Positions 1 to 8,389 of a stretch of DNA of 64,000 bases are shown one piece after another (position 1 is the first letter of the stretch; every line of letters begins with the position of its first letter). This DNA comes from SHNJ01 sp964458615 (GTDB taxonomy: Bacteria > Pseudomonadota > Alphaproteobacteria > SHNJ01). Below the pieces are notes generated by a model. It saw nothing but the letters and a program-made list of their open reading frames with translations, did no database searches and was not told where the DNA came from. The DNA lies in assembly GCA_964458615.1 (NCBI GenBank), contig CAYWJR010000002.1, forward strand, positions 1 through 64,000. Direction: 5' to 3'. The position numbers and the translations under genes were made by a program.

Positions 1-411
1 TACCGGATCAAGCGTGTAAGCGCCTACCGCGTACCCATCAACGTAATCGTAATTCAAACCTGACGATGAGCCCGGATAAAAATATCCTATCAACCCGGTT
101 TCCAATGTTAAATTGGATGCGAGTTTCCAAGTATAGGAACCATAGACATCCGTTTCAATGCTGCCATCATTGGTAACGCCGAAATCGGTGTTAGAGCCCC
201 AGACGCCCAACTTAAACCCGGAGGAGTGATTATATTCAACACCTCCCTGAAAGGCCGGATTTTCACGCGTTTGTGAAATTCCGCGAAAGCGGTAATCCGT
301 AGCGAAGCCGAGACTGCTCGAAAATGTTCCGGAAGGCGTCTCCTCCGCAGCATAAGTGCTAGAAATTACAGCAAATATAGCAAACACCGCATAACATATT
401 TTTAGCTTCAT
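1..411 (-). CDS. TorF-family putative porin, partial
   Basis: Outer-membrane beta-barrel protein of the Gcw_chp/TorF type (TIGR02001-like), probably a porin of unknown substrate. Reading leftward from ATG 411, the product opens with a Sec signal peptide (MKLKICYAVFAIFAVISS then TYAA). The mature start SSSLGFATDYRFRGISQT is the family's characteristic first strand (ATDY.FRG.SQT). Alternating Tyr/Gly-rich strands follow, such as YNHSSGFKLGVWGSN. The frame is open for 137 codons to base 1, so the C-terminal part lies outside the window. It is transcribed like ompW but separated from it by the chemotaxis/Hpt breakpoint. Family assignment is by motif recall; the transported solute cannot be told. 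Confidence 0.8.
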   Translation of the reverse strand, partial: MKLKICYAVFAIFAVISSTYAAEETPSGTFSSSLGFATDYRFRGISQTRENPAFQGGVEYNHSSGFKLGVWGSNTDFGVTNDGSIETDVYGSYTWKLASNLTLETGLIGYFYPGSSSGLNYDYVDGYAVGAYTLDPV

Positions 412-446
412 CGCACACCATCCCAAGATTGGTTACATTTAAACAT

Positions 447-786
447 TTAATTCGCCATCAGGCGCACGTCTTTAATAAAGCCATCAATTTCATTGATAAG
501 GCCTTTGGCTTGCGTGCTGAGGCCGCTTGAGGAAAACTTCATTTCCTCCGCCGCCTGCCCCGTGCGCACAGATGCTGCTGAAACATTCTGTACGGTTTGC
601 GACACATCGCTGACGTTCTGCGAAGCACGCTGAATGGATGAGGAGATTTCCTTGGTCGCGATATCCTGTTCTTCGATCGCGGCGGATACGGAAACCGAAA
701 CCTCGTTCATTTGCGTTATGATTTGCGCGATTTTCTGGATATGCTCGTCGACGCTGGTGACTTGCGACTGGGTCGACTTGATCAGC
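447..786 (-). pseudogene. Methyl-accepting chemotaxis protein, C-terminal remnant
   Basis: About 110 residues of an MCP signalling domain: heptad-like coiled coil with KIAQIITQMNEVSVSVSAAI, EEQDIATKEISSSIQRAS and a C-terminal EIDGFIKDVRLMAN. This matches the descending helix after the receptor hairpin tip. Sensor, membrane segments, HAMP domain and the conserved tip are absent. The open frame continues upstream to 959, but there it is only the antisense of the Hpt gene, so the receptor homology stops near 786. The fragment could be the end of a receptor cut by a rearrangement or by a misassembly. It should not be functional as a receptor. Confidence 0.65.
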
Positions 787-1104
787 ATGAACCAATTGCG
801 CCTTTTTACAAATGGCGATGTGGAAGAGGAAAAAGCGCTGGTGGATTTATTCATGCAACAGGCTATGGAAATGCTGGTTACGCTCGAAAAATGCCTGCGT
901 GACAAGAATGATGATGCCTGGAAATCGGCGGCGCACCGCCTGAAAGGCTCTTCCGGCAATTTCGGCGCGATGAAATTGTATCATCTGTGCCAGCGCGCCG
1001 AGACCCATCATAATGAAAGCCATGAAAAGAAAATCGAAATGCTGAACGATATGAAAAACGAAACTACGCGCGTGGATACGTTCTTGAAAACGGCAAATAC
1101 CTGA
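787..1104 (+). CDS. Hpt (histidine phosphotransfer) domain protein
   Basis: A 105-residue protein that is essentially one Hpt domain: an acidic helix followed by HRLKGSSGNFGA, where the His is the phospho-accepting residue of phosphorelays, and then a helix with LYHLCQRAE. Such domains pass phosphate between hybrid histidine kinases and response regulators in the cytoplasm. I chose ATG 787 because everything upstream in frame is the antisense of the chemotaxis remnant. The domain could instead be the tail of a larger hybrid kinase whose front was lost at the breakpoint near 780, since the start has no clear ribosome-binding site. Transcribed convergently with ompW. Confidence 0.65.
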   Translation: MNQLRLFTNGDVEEEKALVDLFMQQAMEMLVTLEKCLRDKNDDAWKSAAHRLKGSSGNFGAMKLYHLCQRAETHHNESHEKKIEMLNDMKNETTRVDTFLKTANT

Positions 1105-1106
1105 AC

Positions 1107-1137
1107 GAAAAAGGCGTAAATCGCTTTCCGCCTTTTC
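1107..1137. terminator. Bidirectional intrinsic terminator
   Basis: Hairpin AAAAGGCG (1109-1116) / CGCCTTTT (1129-1136) with a 12-base loop, flanked by A and T runs. It lies between the convergent Hpt and ompW genes and can serve both. Confidence 0.6.
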
Positions 1138-1158
1138 CTTGAGAGCAGCACAAAGCGT

Positions 1159-1779
1159 CTAGAACCGATATCCCACGCCCACACCAACCAGCCATGGATC
1201 AATATCGACAGAACCGTGGACGGCTCCATTGACGTGAACATCCGTACTAATCCATACTTTTTTTACATCGAGATTGAAATACCAATTATCCTTGATTGGA
1301 ATATCAATACCCGCCTGAAGCGCCGGGCCAAAGCTATCGTCATAACTGATGGAATTGATCGCCGGACCTTTGTCCACGCCGAAGAAGTGGGTGTAGTTTA
1401 CCCCTGCACCCACATACGGTTTCCATTTGTTTTCAAGTTCGAAATGGTATTGCAAAGTCAATGTCGGCGGCAACAGCCATACAGAGCCAAGATCGATATT
1501 GCCCGCCGTTGCCATCGCATCGTGCGGGGCGACACCTAGCACCAATTCCGTTGCCCAGTTTTTGGTTAAGAAATAAGTGATATCGAGTTCGGGAACGAAG
1601 CTGTTGTCGATTCTTGCGGTGCCTCCAATATTGAGATCGGCGCTTTCTTGCGGCAAAACGGCAAGTGCGCGACCACGCACCATCCAGTTCTTTTCGTGGG
1701 CGGCACTGTCGGCTGCAGAAGCAAAGCCGTTAAAAGCAAGAGTAAGAACAAACAAAAATAATGGGAAAAATTTACGCAT
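1159..1779 (-). CDS. ompW: OmpW family outer-membrane protein
   Basis: Eight-stranded outer-membrane barrel of 206 residues. It has a signal peptide (MRKFFPLFLFVLTLAFNGFA, cut after SA-A), the OmpW strand pattern with FVPELDITYFLTKNWATELV and PTLTLQYHFELENKWKPYVG, a VGAGVNYTHFF segment, and a terminal GVGVGYRF ending in aromatic Phe, the barrel-assembly signal. The length is typical. AAGGAG lies seven bases before ATG 1779. A perfect FNR/Anr palindrome at 1834-1847 lies upstream, which fits the known oxygen-dependent control of ompW in other proteobacteria and links this gene to the neighbouring cbb3 oxidase operon. Confidence 0.9.
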   Translation of the reverse strand: MRKFFPLFLFVLTLAFNGFASAADSAAHEKNWMVRGRALAVLPQESADLNIGGTARIDNSFVPELDITYFLTKNWATELVLGVAPHDAMATAGNIDLGSVWLLPPTLTLQYHFELENKWKPYVGAGVNYTHFFGVDKGPAINSISYDDSFGPALQAGIDIPIKDNWYFNLDVKKVWISTDVHVNGAVHGSVDIDPWLVGVGVGYRF

Positions 1780-1833
1780 AGGAGTGCTCCTTTTGAACTT
1801 GAGCTATTTTGCCCGGCGCTTGTGGAAATAAAC

Positions 1834-1847
1834 TTGATCTAGATCAA
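1834..1847. promoter_or_regulatory. FNR/Anr box upstream of ompW
   Basis: TTGATCTAGATCAA is a perfect TTGAT-N4-ATCAA palindrome. It is centred about 61 bases before the ompW start, with an A/T-rich -10-like stretch between. It almost repeats the box at 10553-10566. The likely binder is the Crp/Fnr protein encoded at 10623. Confidence 0.8.
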
Positions 1848-1884
1848 ATGTGAACAATTATTTTACCGCGAATACAAAGGCACT

Positions 1885-2019
1885 CTAATCATCGCGGAGT
1901 ATGCGCGCAGCGTTGCCTTCCGAATCTTCGAATTGACCCGTCTTAAGCGCCCAAAAAAACCCGCCGAGGCCAATAAGGCCTGTAAGAAGCGCAATTAGGA
2001 TCAAATACAAATGTTCCAT
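1885..2019 (-). CDS. ccoS: CcoS, cbb3 oxidase assembly protein
   Basis: A 44-residue single-span membrane protein: MEHLYLILIALLTGLIGLGG, then FFWALKTGQFEDSEGNAARI and LRDD. The pattern of one TM helix followed by W-x-(5)-GQF(E/D)D is diagnostic for CcoS (FixS). In Rhodobacter capsulatus CcoS is needed for copper and heme insertion into CcoN. Its ATG shares one base with the ccoI stop codon (TAATG), so translation is coupled and it is the last gene of the cco operon. Confidence 0.92.
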   Translation of the reverse strand: MEHLYLILIALLTGLIGLGGFFWALKTGQFEDSEGNAARILRDD

Positions 2020-3340
2020 TATTTTTTCACAAAACCCAAACGCAGCGCATTTAAAACCACCAACAAAGACGACGCAGACATAAGCATGGCCGCCAGAAGC
2101 GGTGTCACTTGCCCTGCAACCGCGATCGGCACCGCGATTATATTATAGGCGAAGGACATTAAAAAGTTTTGGTTTACAAGACGGTTCGTGGTTTTGGCAA
2201 TTTTAACCGCATCCACAACCGGCTTTAAATTCTGGCCTTGAAATACTATATCCGCCGCATTCTGCGCAATATCCATTGCCGATGAGGGCGACATGGAAAC
2301 GCTTGCCCCTGCGAGCGCCGGCGCATCGTTCAATCCGTCGCCGACCATCAAAACCATTTGCCCTTGCGCGATTAAATCTTGCACGATCGCGGATTTTTCA
2401 ACGGGCGAAAGGCCGGCTTTATAATCCTTGATATTCAATTCCTGCGCAATTCTGGCCGTGACATTCGCCCGATCGCCCGAAAGCAGCAGGATTTGAAAAC
2501 CCTGGCTCCATAACTGATTGACAATTTGCGGCGCATCGGCCCGCAATTGGTCGGCGAACACAAAACGCACCGCGGGACCATCGCCATGGGACAGCCATAA
2601 TTCCATCTCCGTATCCTGCTCGGACGGCTTCACGCCGCACCATTCTGCGCGGCCGAGTTTTACAAGCTTCCCATCCCACTCCGCTTGCAGTCCCTGCCCC
2701 GCCTCTTCCTTTACATTCAGCAGCAGAAATTCCTTGGGCGCTTCCATCGCCAAAGCTTGCGAAAGCGGGTGGCGGCTGTGCGCAGCAAGCGAAGCCGCAA
2801 GCAGGAGGTCGCTCGGATTTATTTCCTTTTTATTGATACATTCGGGCCGTCCTTTGGTCAACACACCCGTTTTATCGAACACGATGGTGGTCACTTTGGC
2901 CATGCGTTCAAGCGCGTCCGCGGATTTAAGAAGCATTCCCTTTTTAAAAAGATTCTGACTCGCCACAACCTGCACCGCAGGCACCGCCAGTGCTAAAGCG
3001 CATGGGCAAGTGATAATCAAAACGGTTGTCGCGATCATAAGCGCGGGCTGCCACGCCATGCCAGCCACAATCCACCCCATAAAACTGCCCAGCGCCAAGA
3101 TATGGACAACCGGCGTATAATAACCGGAAATACGGTCGGCCAAACGGACATATTTCGCCTGGCCTTGCTCCGCATTCTCCATGAGCTTGATAATATCGGA
3201 AAGCAAACTGTTTTCCGTGCTATTGGTCACCCGCACCAGAATCGGCTGGCCTAAATTGATGGTACCCGCGAACACTTCGCTGTCGATGTCGATATCTTGC
3301 GGCATGGTTTCGCCGGTAATAAGGCTTTGGTCAACCTGGC

Positions 3341-3836
3341 TTTTGCCGGATACGACGACGCCATCGGCAGCAATGCGTTCGCCTGCCGCCACCATCACCA
3401 TCATCCCGGCCGCTAAATCGCGGGAGAGCATCAATTTATTGCCGTCCGCTTCCTTGACGGTTGCCGTTCCTTGCGTCAGGCGCAGAAGATCTTGCGCCGC
3501 AACGCGCGCATGACCGCGCGCTTTTTTATCGAGATAGCGTCCGATCAACAAAAGAAAAACCAGCGTAATGGCGGAGTCGAAATAGACATATGTTCCGCCA
3601 CGGATGGTTTCAAATAAACTCATACCGGAGGCCAGAATGATCGCAATCGAAATCGGCACATCCATATTGGCGCGTTTTTCGGAAAGTGCGCGGAAAGCGG
3701 AAATGAAAAAAGGCTGTCCGGCGTAAATAACGGCCGGCAACGCCACCAGCGCCGAAAGCCAATGCAGCAACGACCGCGTCGCCTGCCCCATCGACAGAGG
3801 ATCGGTGAACCACAAGGCGAAAGACAACAACATGAT
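3341..3836. repeat. Tandem direct duplication, copy 1 (496 bp)
   Basis: Identical by eye to 3837-4332. Identity stops at both edges: base 3340 is C where 3836 is T, and base 3837 is T where 4333 is G. It spans the first transmembrane and actuator part of ccoI. Confidence 0.95.
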
Positions 3837-4332
3837 TTTTGCCGGATACGACGACGCCATCGGCAGCAATGCGTTCGCCTGCCGCCACCATCACCATCAT
3901 CCCGGCCGCTAAATCGCGGGAGAGCATCAATTTATTGCCGTCCGCTTCCTTGACGGTTGCCGTTCCTTGCGTCAGGCGCAGAAGATCTTGCGCCGCAACG
4001 CGCGCATGACCGCGCGCTTTTTTATCGAGATAGCGTCCGATCAACAAAAGAAAAACCAGCGTAATGGCGGAGTCGAAATAGACATATGTTCCGCCACGGA
4101 TGGTTTCAAATAAACTCATACCGGAGGCCAGAATGATCGCAATCGAAATCGGCACATCCATATTGGCGCGTTTTTCGGAAAGTGCGCGGAAAGCGGAAAT
4201 GAAAAAAGGCTGTCCGGCGTAAATAACGGCCGGCAACGCCACCAGCGCCGAAAGCCAATGCAGCAACGACCGCGTCGCCTGCCCCATCGACAGAGGATCG
4301 GTGAACCACAAGGCGAAAGACAACAACATGAT
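3837..4332. repeat. Tandem direct duplication, copy 2 (496 bp)
   Basis: Second, directly adjacent copy of the 496-bp unit inside ccoI. The junction reads CATGAT then TTTTGCCGG. Confidence 0.95.
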
Positions 4333-4679
4333 GTTTCCCGCCGCGAATCCCGCAACCGCCATGCATTTCAGCAAAAATTTCTGCTCTTCCGCGTCCTTAC
4401 TTTCCAATTGCCTGACGTCATACGGCATAAAACGGAAGCCAAGCTTTTGGATTTGCGGCAAAAGATCGTATACGCGCTTTTCTTCCCCAACCCACTCCAG
4501 CGAAAGGCGTTTGGTCGAAAAATTCATGCGCGCCTTGACGTTGCCGTTGATATTCAGTTCATTTTCGATTTGCCAGGCGCAGGAAGCGCAACTCATCCCC
4601 TCGATCATCAAATATATGCGGCTGCCGCGGGCTTGCGGCACGATGTAACGGCTAAAATCGGGAATGGCGGGTTGCAGCA

Positions 4680-5216
4680 TTATTCTATTACCAGCGATTT
4701 AACAAACTGCTTCTGCTCTGCCCCTTGCGCTACGGTGATGTGCACATCCCACGCGCCTTTTGCGAGCAATTGGCCGCTGGCTTCATAAAGCCCATCGTCT
4801 TTTTGTTGCATGATCCAGTGCCGGTCTTTTCCATCTTGCGCCGGGCGCACCCACCAACATTCGACAACGGCGTTATTCAGCGGTTTCCGGCTGCCGTCGT
4901 ACAATTTTACCGCTAGGACGGTCGCCTTATTTTCCGCGCGCGTTGTAACATTGATTTGCCAAGGTATCGCATCGGCCGCATTGGATTCTGAAATAATCCG
5001 ATCGTAATTCAGACCCTTCTGATAGGCGTCGGATGTGATAACGCCTGGTTCCGTCGAAACGGCAATATAAGCCATATAACCTAAAGCGCCGACAATCAAC
5101 ACAAAGAAAGCGACGATATACCAGGGAATCCATTTATCGCTCGGGCGCGGGCCGCACTTGCACGTAGGACATTGATTGGAACAACCTTTACTGCCCGTTA
5201 ACAAAGATGCTGTCAT
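4680..5216 (-). CDS. ccoH: CcoH/FixH, cbb3 oxidase assembly protein
   Basis: Membrane-anchored protein of 178 residues required for assembly and stability of the cbb3 oxidase. It has a cytoplasmic head with a CPTCKC cluster, one TM helix (IPWYIVAFFVLIVGALGYMA), and a periplasmic FixH domain with the hallmark YQKGLNYD segment and a beta-sandwich ending in QFVKSLVIE. Its N-terminal 29 bases overlap ccoG and its stop overlaps the ccoI start (TAATG). The Cys-rich head is a small oddity that could bind metal. Confidence 0.9.
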   Translation of the reverse strand: MTASLLTGSKGCSNQCPTCKCGPRPSDKWIPWYIVAFFVLIVGALGYMAYIAVSTEPGVITSDAYQKGLNYDRIISESNAADAIPWQINVTTRAENKATVLAVKLYDGSRKPLNNAVVECWWVRPAQDGKDRHWIMQQKDDGLYEASGQLLAKGAWDVHITVAQGAEQKQFVKSLVIE

Positions 5217-6621
5217 AGTTATATTTTTCTCCTGTTGATTGATCGGTGATACTCAGTTTAATTTCCTGCCGCCTGGATGGCTGGTGGCTGGGCGCTATGA
5301 TTTGCAAACGGAACTGGCTGACAGAATCGGCAAAGACGAGTAAATTCTTCGGATCCAATTCATCGGCAGCCATAACTTTGATCAGGGTATAATTCAATCC
5401 ATCGACGGAAAGCGCATAGTTCCGGTCTTGATGGGTTTTGTTGAGTATTTTGATGGTATAGGAATTGCGAATTTCGCCGCTGCTCAACTGCACAAACAAC
5501 GGATTGCGTTCATGCAAAACATGCAACTCCATAACGCTGCGCGTAAAAAGTGCATAAAGCATTATGGACCCGATAAGGGCCAGAGCAGCGGAATAATATA
5601 TCGTGCGCGGACGCATCAAATGCAGCTTGTCCTTGAACGGCAGGTTTATTTTCAAGGCCTCCCGCCGCGCGTCCTGGTTGGTCGAGGTATCGTAACGGAT
5701 AAGGCCGGGCGGCAAATTCAATTTCGCCATCACGCCGTTGCAAGCATCGACGCACAAGCCGCAGGCGATACATTCCATTTGCAATCCTTCGCGAATATCG
5801 ATGCCGACGGGGCAAACTTGGACGCACAGGGAACAGTCGATGCAATGGCCGCGTCCTTCCCACGACGCGCCTTGCCGGTGCTTGCCGCGCGGTTCGCCCC
5901 GGTCGGCATCATAGCCGATGATCAAAGTGTCTTTGTCGAACATCGCGGATTGGAAGCGGGCGTAAGGGCACATATATGTGCACACTTGCTCGCGCGCATA
6001 GCCGGCCATGACATAAGTAGATGTGGTCAATCCCAAAATCCAGCCGCCGACGCTCCATGGAACATGAAGCTGCGTGATTTGCTCCCATAGGGTCGGGGCG
6101 TCGTTAAAGTAAAACACCCATGCCCCGCCGGTACACAAGCCAATGACAACCCAGACAATATGAGTAAGGATTTTTTTCCAAATTTTTTCAAAACTCAACT
6201 TGGAATTATCCAGTTTGACGCGCTGGTTGCGGTCCCCCTGAATCCATCGCTCGACCGTCGTGAACAAATCCGTCCATACAGTTTGCGGACAGGCATAGCC
6301 GCACCACACGCGGCCAAACAACGACGTTACAAAGAAAAGCACGATCGCGGCCAGAATCAAAAGCCCCGCGAGAAAATAAACTTCTTGCGGCCAGATCTCG
6401 ATGAAAAAGAAATAAGCCCGGCGCGACGCCATATCGATCAGGACGGCCTGATCCGGCACGTGCGGCCCGCGATCCCACCTAAGCCATGGCACACCGTAAT
6501 AAATGCCGAGCAGGACAGCCATGGCAACCCATTTCAAGCTGCGGTATTTTCCTTTTACATTTTTGGGATAAATCCGCTTTTGCTTGGCGAAATAAACGAT
6601 ATCTTCGGTTGTGTCGCCCAT
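5188..6621 (-). CDS. ccoG: CcoG polyferredoxin, cbb3 oxidase accessory protein
   Basis: Membrane iron-sulfur protein of 477 residues. It has an N-terminal cytoplasmic segment, several TM helices around VWCGYACPQTVWTDLF and VCTYMCPYARFQSAMFDK, a ferredoxin domain CIDCSLCVQVCPVGIDI and CIACGLCVDACNGVM, and a C-terminal periplasmic Ig-like FixG domain. Family members reduce Cu(II) so that copper can be fed to cbb3 assembly. The frame is open further upstream, but I start at ATG 6621 (MGDTTEDIVYFAKQKRIYPK) because this matches the family N-terminus and leaves only a short gap from the ccoP stop. No strong ribosome-binding site is close to it. Confidence 0.9.
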   Translation of the reverse strand: MGDTTEDIVYFAKQKRIYPKNVKGKYRSLKWVAMAVLLGIYYGVPWLRWDRGPHVPDQAVLIDMASRRAYFFFIEIWPQEVYFLAGLLILAAIVLFFVTSLFGRVWCGYACPQTVWTDLFTTVERWIQGDRNQRVKLDNSKLSFEKIWKKILTHIVWVVIGLCTGGAWVFYFNDAPTLWEQITQLHVPWSVGGWILGLTTSTYVMAGYAREQVCTYMCPYARFQSAMFDKDTLIIGYDADRGEPRGKHRQGASWEGRGHCIDCSLCVQVCPVGIDIREGLQMECIACGLCVDACNGVMAKLNLPPGLIRYDTSTNQDARREALKINLPFKDKLHLMRPRTIYYSAALALIGSIMLYALFTRSVMELHVLHERNPLFVQLSSGEIRNSYTIKILNKTHQDRNYALSVDGLNYTLIKVMAADELDPKNLLVFADSVSQFRLQIIAPSHQPSRRQEIKLSITDQSTGEKYNYDSIFVNGQ

Positions 6622-6628
6622 GGTCGTA

Positions 6629-7510
6629 TTAATTACCGCCTCCCAAAGAGTGGATATAAATAGCCAATTCCTTGATCGTATCGTCGTCCAAACGGCTTTC
6701 CCATGCCGGCATGACGCCGGCGTGGGCATTGGCGATGGATTCTGTAATATCCTGATGTTTGCCGCCATAAAGCCAAATATTATCGCTTAAGCGCGGTGTA
6801 CCCATATCCTGTATTCCTTCGCCCTTGCCGCCGTGGCAAGCGGCGCATTGCTGCTGAAATATTTGCCCGCCTTGCTGATAGGCAGATGTTTTTTCGGCTT
6901 TATCCCCTTCATGTAACTTCTCAACATAAGTGGCTACCGCATTGATTTGTTCCGGTTTCAATATTCCATCCCGGCCGAAAGCGGGCATCATATTAAAACG
7001 CGTATCTTTATGTGCGCTGCGAATGCCGACCTTGATCGTATAGTAAATATCGCCGAGTTTTCCACCCCACAACCAATCGTCGTCGTTCAAATTGGGATAG
7101 CCCTTGCGCCCCTGCCCGCCGCTGTTGTGGCAAGCGGCGCAGTTTTCCTTGAATGCAACAGCACCGCCCGTGCGCGCGAATTCAAATAAAGCCGGATCTT
7201 TGTGAACATCGTCGAGCGCGGTTGCATGCAGCTTTGCAAGGTAGGACGCTTGAAGCGCAGTAATTTCCGCCTGTTTTTCATTGAGATGCTTGTATTCCGT
7301 CCACTTCCACACACCTTGGGTAGCCCCGGCCATTGTCGGCCATGCCGGGTAAACGATCCAATAGCCGATCGACCAAACGATGGTAATCAGAAAAATCCAA
7401 AGCCACCAGCGCGGCAACGGATTGTTCAATTCCTTCAATCCATCCCATTCATGGCCGGTTGTTTCAACGCCGGTTATCGGATCACGTTCGATTTTTTCGT
7501 TGTCAGTCAT
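6629..7510 (-). CDS. ccoP: CcoP, diheme cytochrome c subunit of cbb3 oxidase
   Basis: Electron-entry subunit of 293 residues. One N-terminal TM helix (WWLWIFLITIVWSIGYWIVY) precedes a periplasmic part with two c-type heme sites, ENCAACHNSGGQGRKG and QQCAACHGGKGEGIQD, each followed by distal Met segments (MMPAFG, VMPAWE). I chose ATG 7510 over ATG 7516 because AAGGAG lies seven bases before 7510 but abuts 7516. It overlaps the ccoQ end by eight bases. Confidence 0.95.
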   Translation of the reverse strand: MTDNEKIERDPITGVETTGHEWDGLKELNNPLPRWWLWIFLITIVWSIGYWIVYPAWPTMAGATQGVWKWTEYKHLNEKQAEITALQASYLAKLHATALDDVHKDPALFEFARTGGAVAFKENCAACHNSGGQGRKGYPNLNDDDWLWGGKLGDIYYTIKVGIRSAHKDTRFNMMPAFGRDGILKPEQINAVATYVEKLHEGDKAEKTSAYQQGGQIFQQQCAACHGGKGEGIQDMGTPRLSDNIWLYGGKHQDITESIANAHAGVMPAWESRLDDDTIKELAIYIHSLGGGN

Positions 7511-7661
7511 CCGCATTCTCCTTCAACGGAATGTATTTGTGGCTTTCGATCGCCTCTTTATTTCCTGGCAATAATGCCCATACCGCAATGGCCATAAAGA
7601 CCGAAAAGAAAAACAGCAGCATGGCAAGCCCGATATCGGCATGAGCAAAAAGCGCGTGCAT
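7503..7661 (-). CDS. ccoQ: CcoQ, small cbb3 oxidase subunit
   Basis: A 52-residue single-TM protein (MLLFFFSVFMAIAVWALLPG) ending in KYIPLKENADD. The pattern of one helix followed by a short cytosolic tail with a PL motif is that of CcoQ/FixQ, which stabilises the association of CcoP with CcoNO. Its start shares a base with the ccoO stop (TAATG) and its end overlaps ccoP, so all three are translationally coupled. Confidence 0.92.
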   Translation of the reverse strand: MHALFAHADIGLAMLLFFFSVFMAIAVWALLPGNKEAIESHKYIPLKENADD

Positions 7662-8389
7662 TATTTGCCTCCCTTAATGGCGTAATCGGGATCGTAAGTT
7701 TTAAAATCGACATCCGTGCCCAGCTTTTGCAAATACGCGATCAGGGCGGACATTTCCGAAATATAGGCTTTATTGCCGTCGAAATTTCTCGCCGCCACTT
7801 TACCGTAACGGCTTTCCAGTCCCGATACGTCGTCGCCATCCGCTTGCGCCACGATGTCTTTTTGCGCATTTTCGATCATTTCATCGGTATAGGGCACGCC
7901 TTCCATTTGCAGTACTTTCATATGCTTTTTAATGTCGTAGGTTTGAACCCCGTTATTCATCAGGAAGCTATAAGTCGGCATAATCGATTCCGGCACCATG
8001 TCGCGCGGATTGATCAAATGCGCCGTGTGCCATTCGTCCGAATATTTCCCGCCGACGCGGGAAAGATCCGGACCGGTCCGTTTTGAACCCCACAGGAACG
8101 GATGATCATACATGCTTTCCGCCGCAAGCGAATAATGGCCATAGCGCACAACCTCGTCCCGCAGGGGGCGGATTTGCTGGCTGTGGCAAACATTGCAGCC
8201 TTCGCGGATGTATATATTCTGCCCGATCAGTTCGAGCGGCGTATAAGGCCGCACGCCTTTCACCGGCTCGATGGTAACTTCCATGCGGAACAACGGTACA
8301 ACCTCGATAATGCCGCCGATGGCAACCACCAGCACAATCAGCACCAGCAATAGAACGGAATTTCTTTCAATTTTTTTATGGCGGTTCAT
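7661..8389 (-). CDS. ccoO: CcoO, monoheme cytochrome c subunit of cbb3 oxidase
   Basis: A 242-residue subunit with an N-terminal membrane anchor (SVLLLVLIVLVVAIGGIIEV) and a periplasmic cytochrome c domain. The heme site is EGCNVCHSQQIRPL, followed by YGHYSLAAESMYDHPFLWGS and KRTGPDLSRVGGKYSD, all highly conserved in CcoO/FixO. Axial Met candidates lie in MVPESIMPTY. It starts in a four-base ATGA overlap with the ccoN stop. Confidence 0.96.
   Translation of the reverse strand: MNRHKKIERNSVLLLVLIVLVVAIGGIIEVVPLFRMEVTIEPVKGVRPYTPLELIGQNIYIREGCNVCHSQQIRPLRDEVVRYGHYSLAAESMYDHPFLWGSKRTGPDLSRVGGKYSDEWHTAHLINPRDMVPESIMPTYSFLMNNGVQTYDIKKHMKVLQMEGVPYTDEMIENAQKDIVAQADGDDVSGLESRYGKVAARNFDGNKAYISEMSALIAYLQKLGTDVDFKTYDPDYAIKGGK

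Larger units (their letters stand above)
2019..4680 (-). pseudogene. ccoI: CcoI copper P-type ATPase, split by a 496-bp tandem duplication
   Basis: P1B-type copper-exporting ATPase (CcoI/FixI/CopA2) that supplies copper to the cbb3 oxidase. The N-terminal part (from ATG 4680) carries the metal-binding motif GMSCASCAW. The downstream part carries TCPCALALAVP, the phosphorylation motif DKTGVLTKG and the hinge GDGLNDAPALAG. Bases 3341-3836 are repeated exactly at 3837-4332. Because 496 is not a multiple of three, the gene falls into two overlapping frames: 4680-3610 (N-terminal, 356 codons, stopping early) and a frame ending at 2019. Deleting one copy gives 2166 bases, 721 residues, the normal CcoI length and fully in frame. 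Either a genuine inactivating duplication or an assembly error; I favour the latter because flanking genes are intact. One-base overlaps join it to ccoH and ccoS. Confidence 0.9.
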
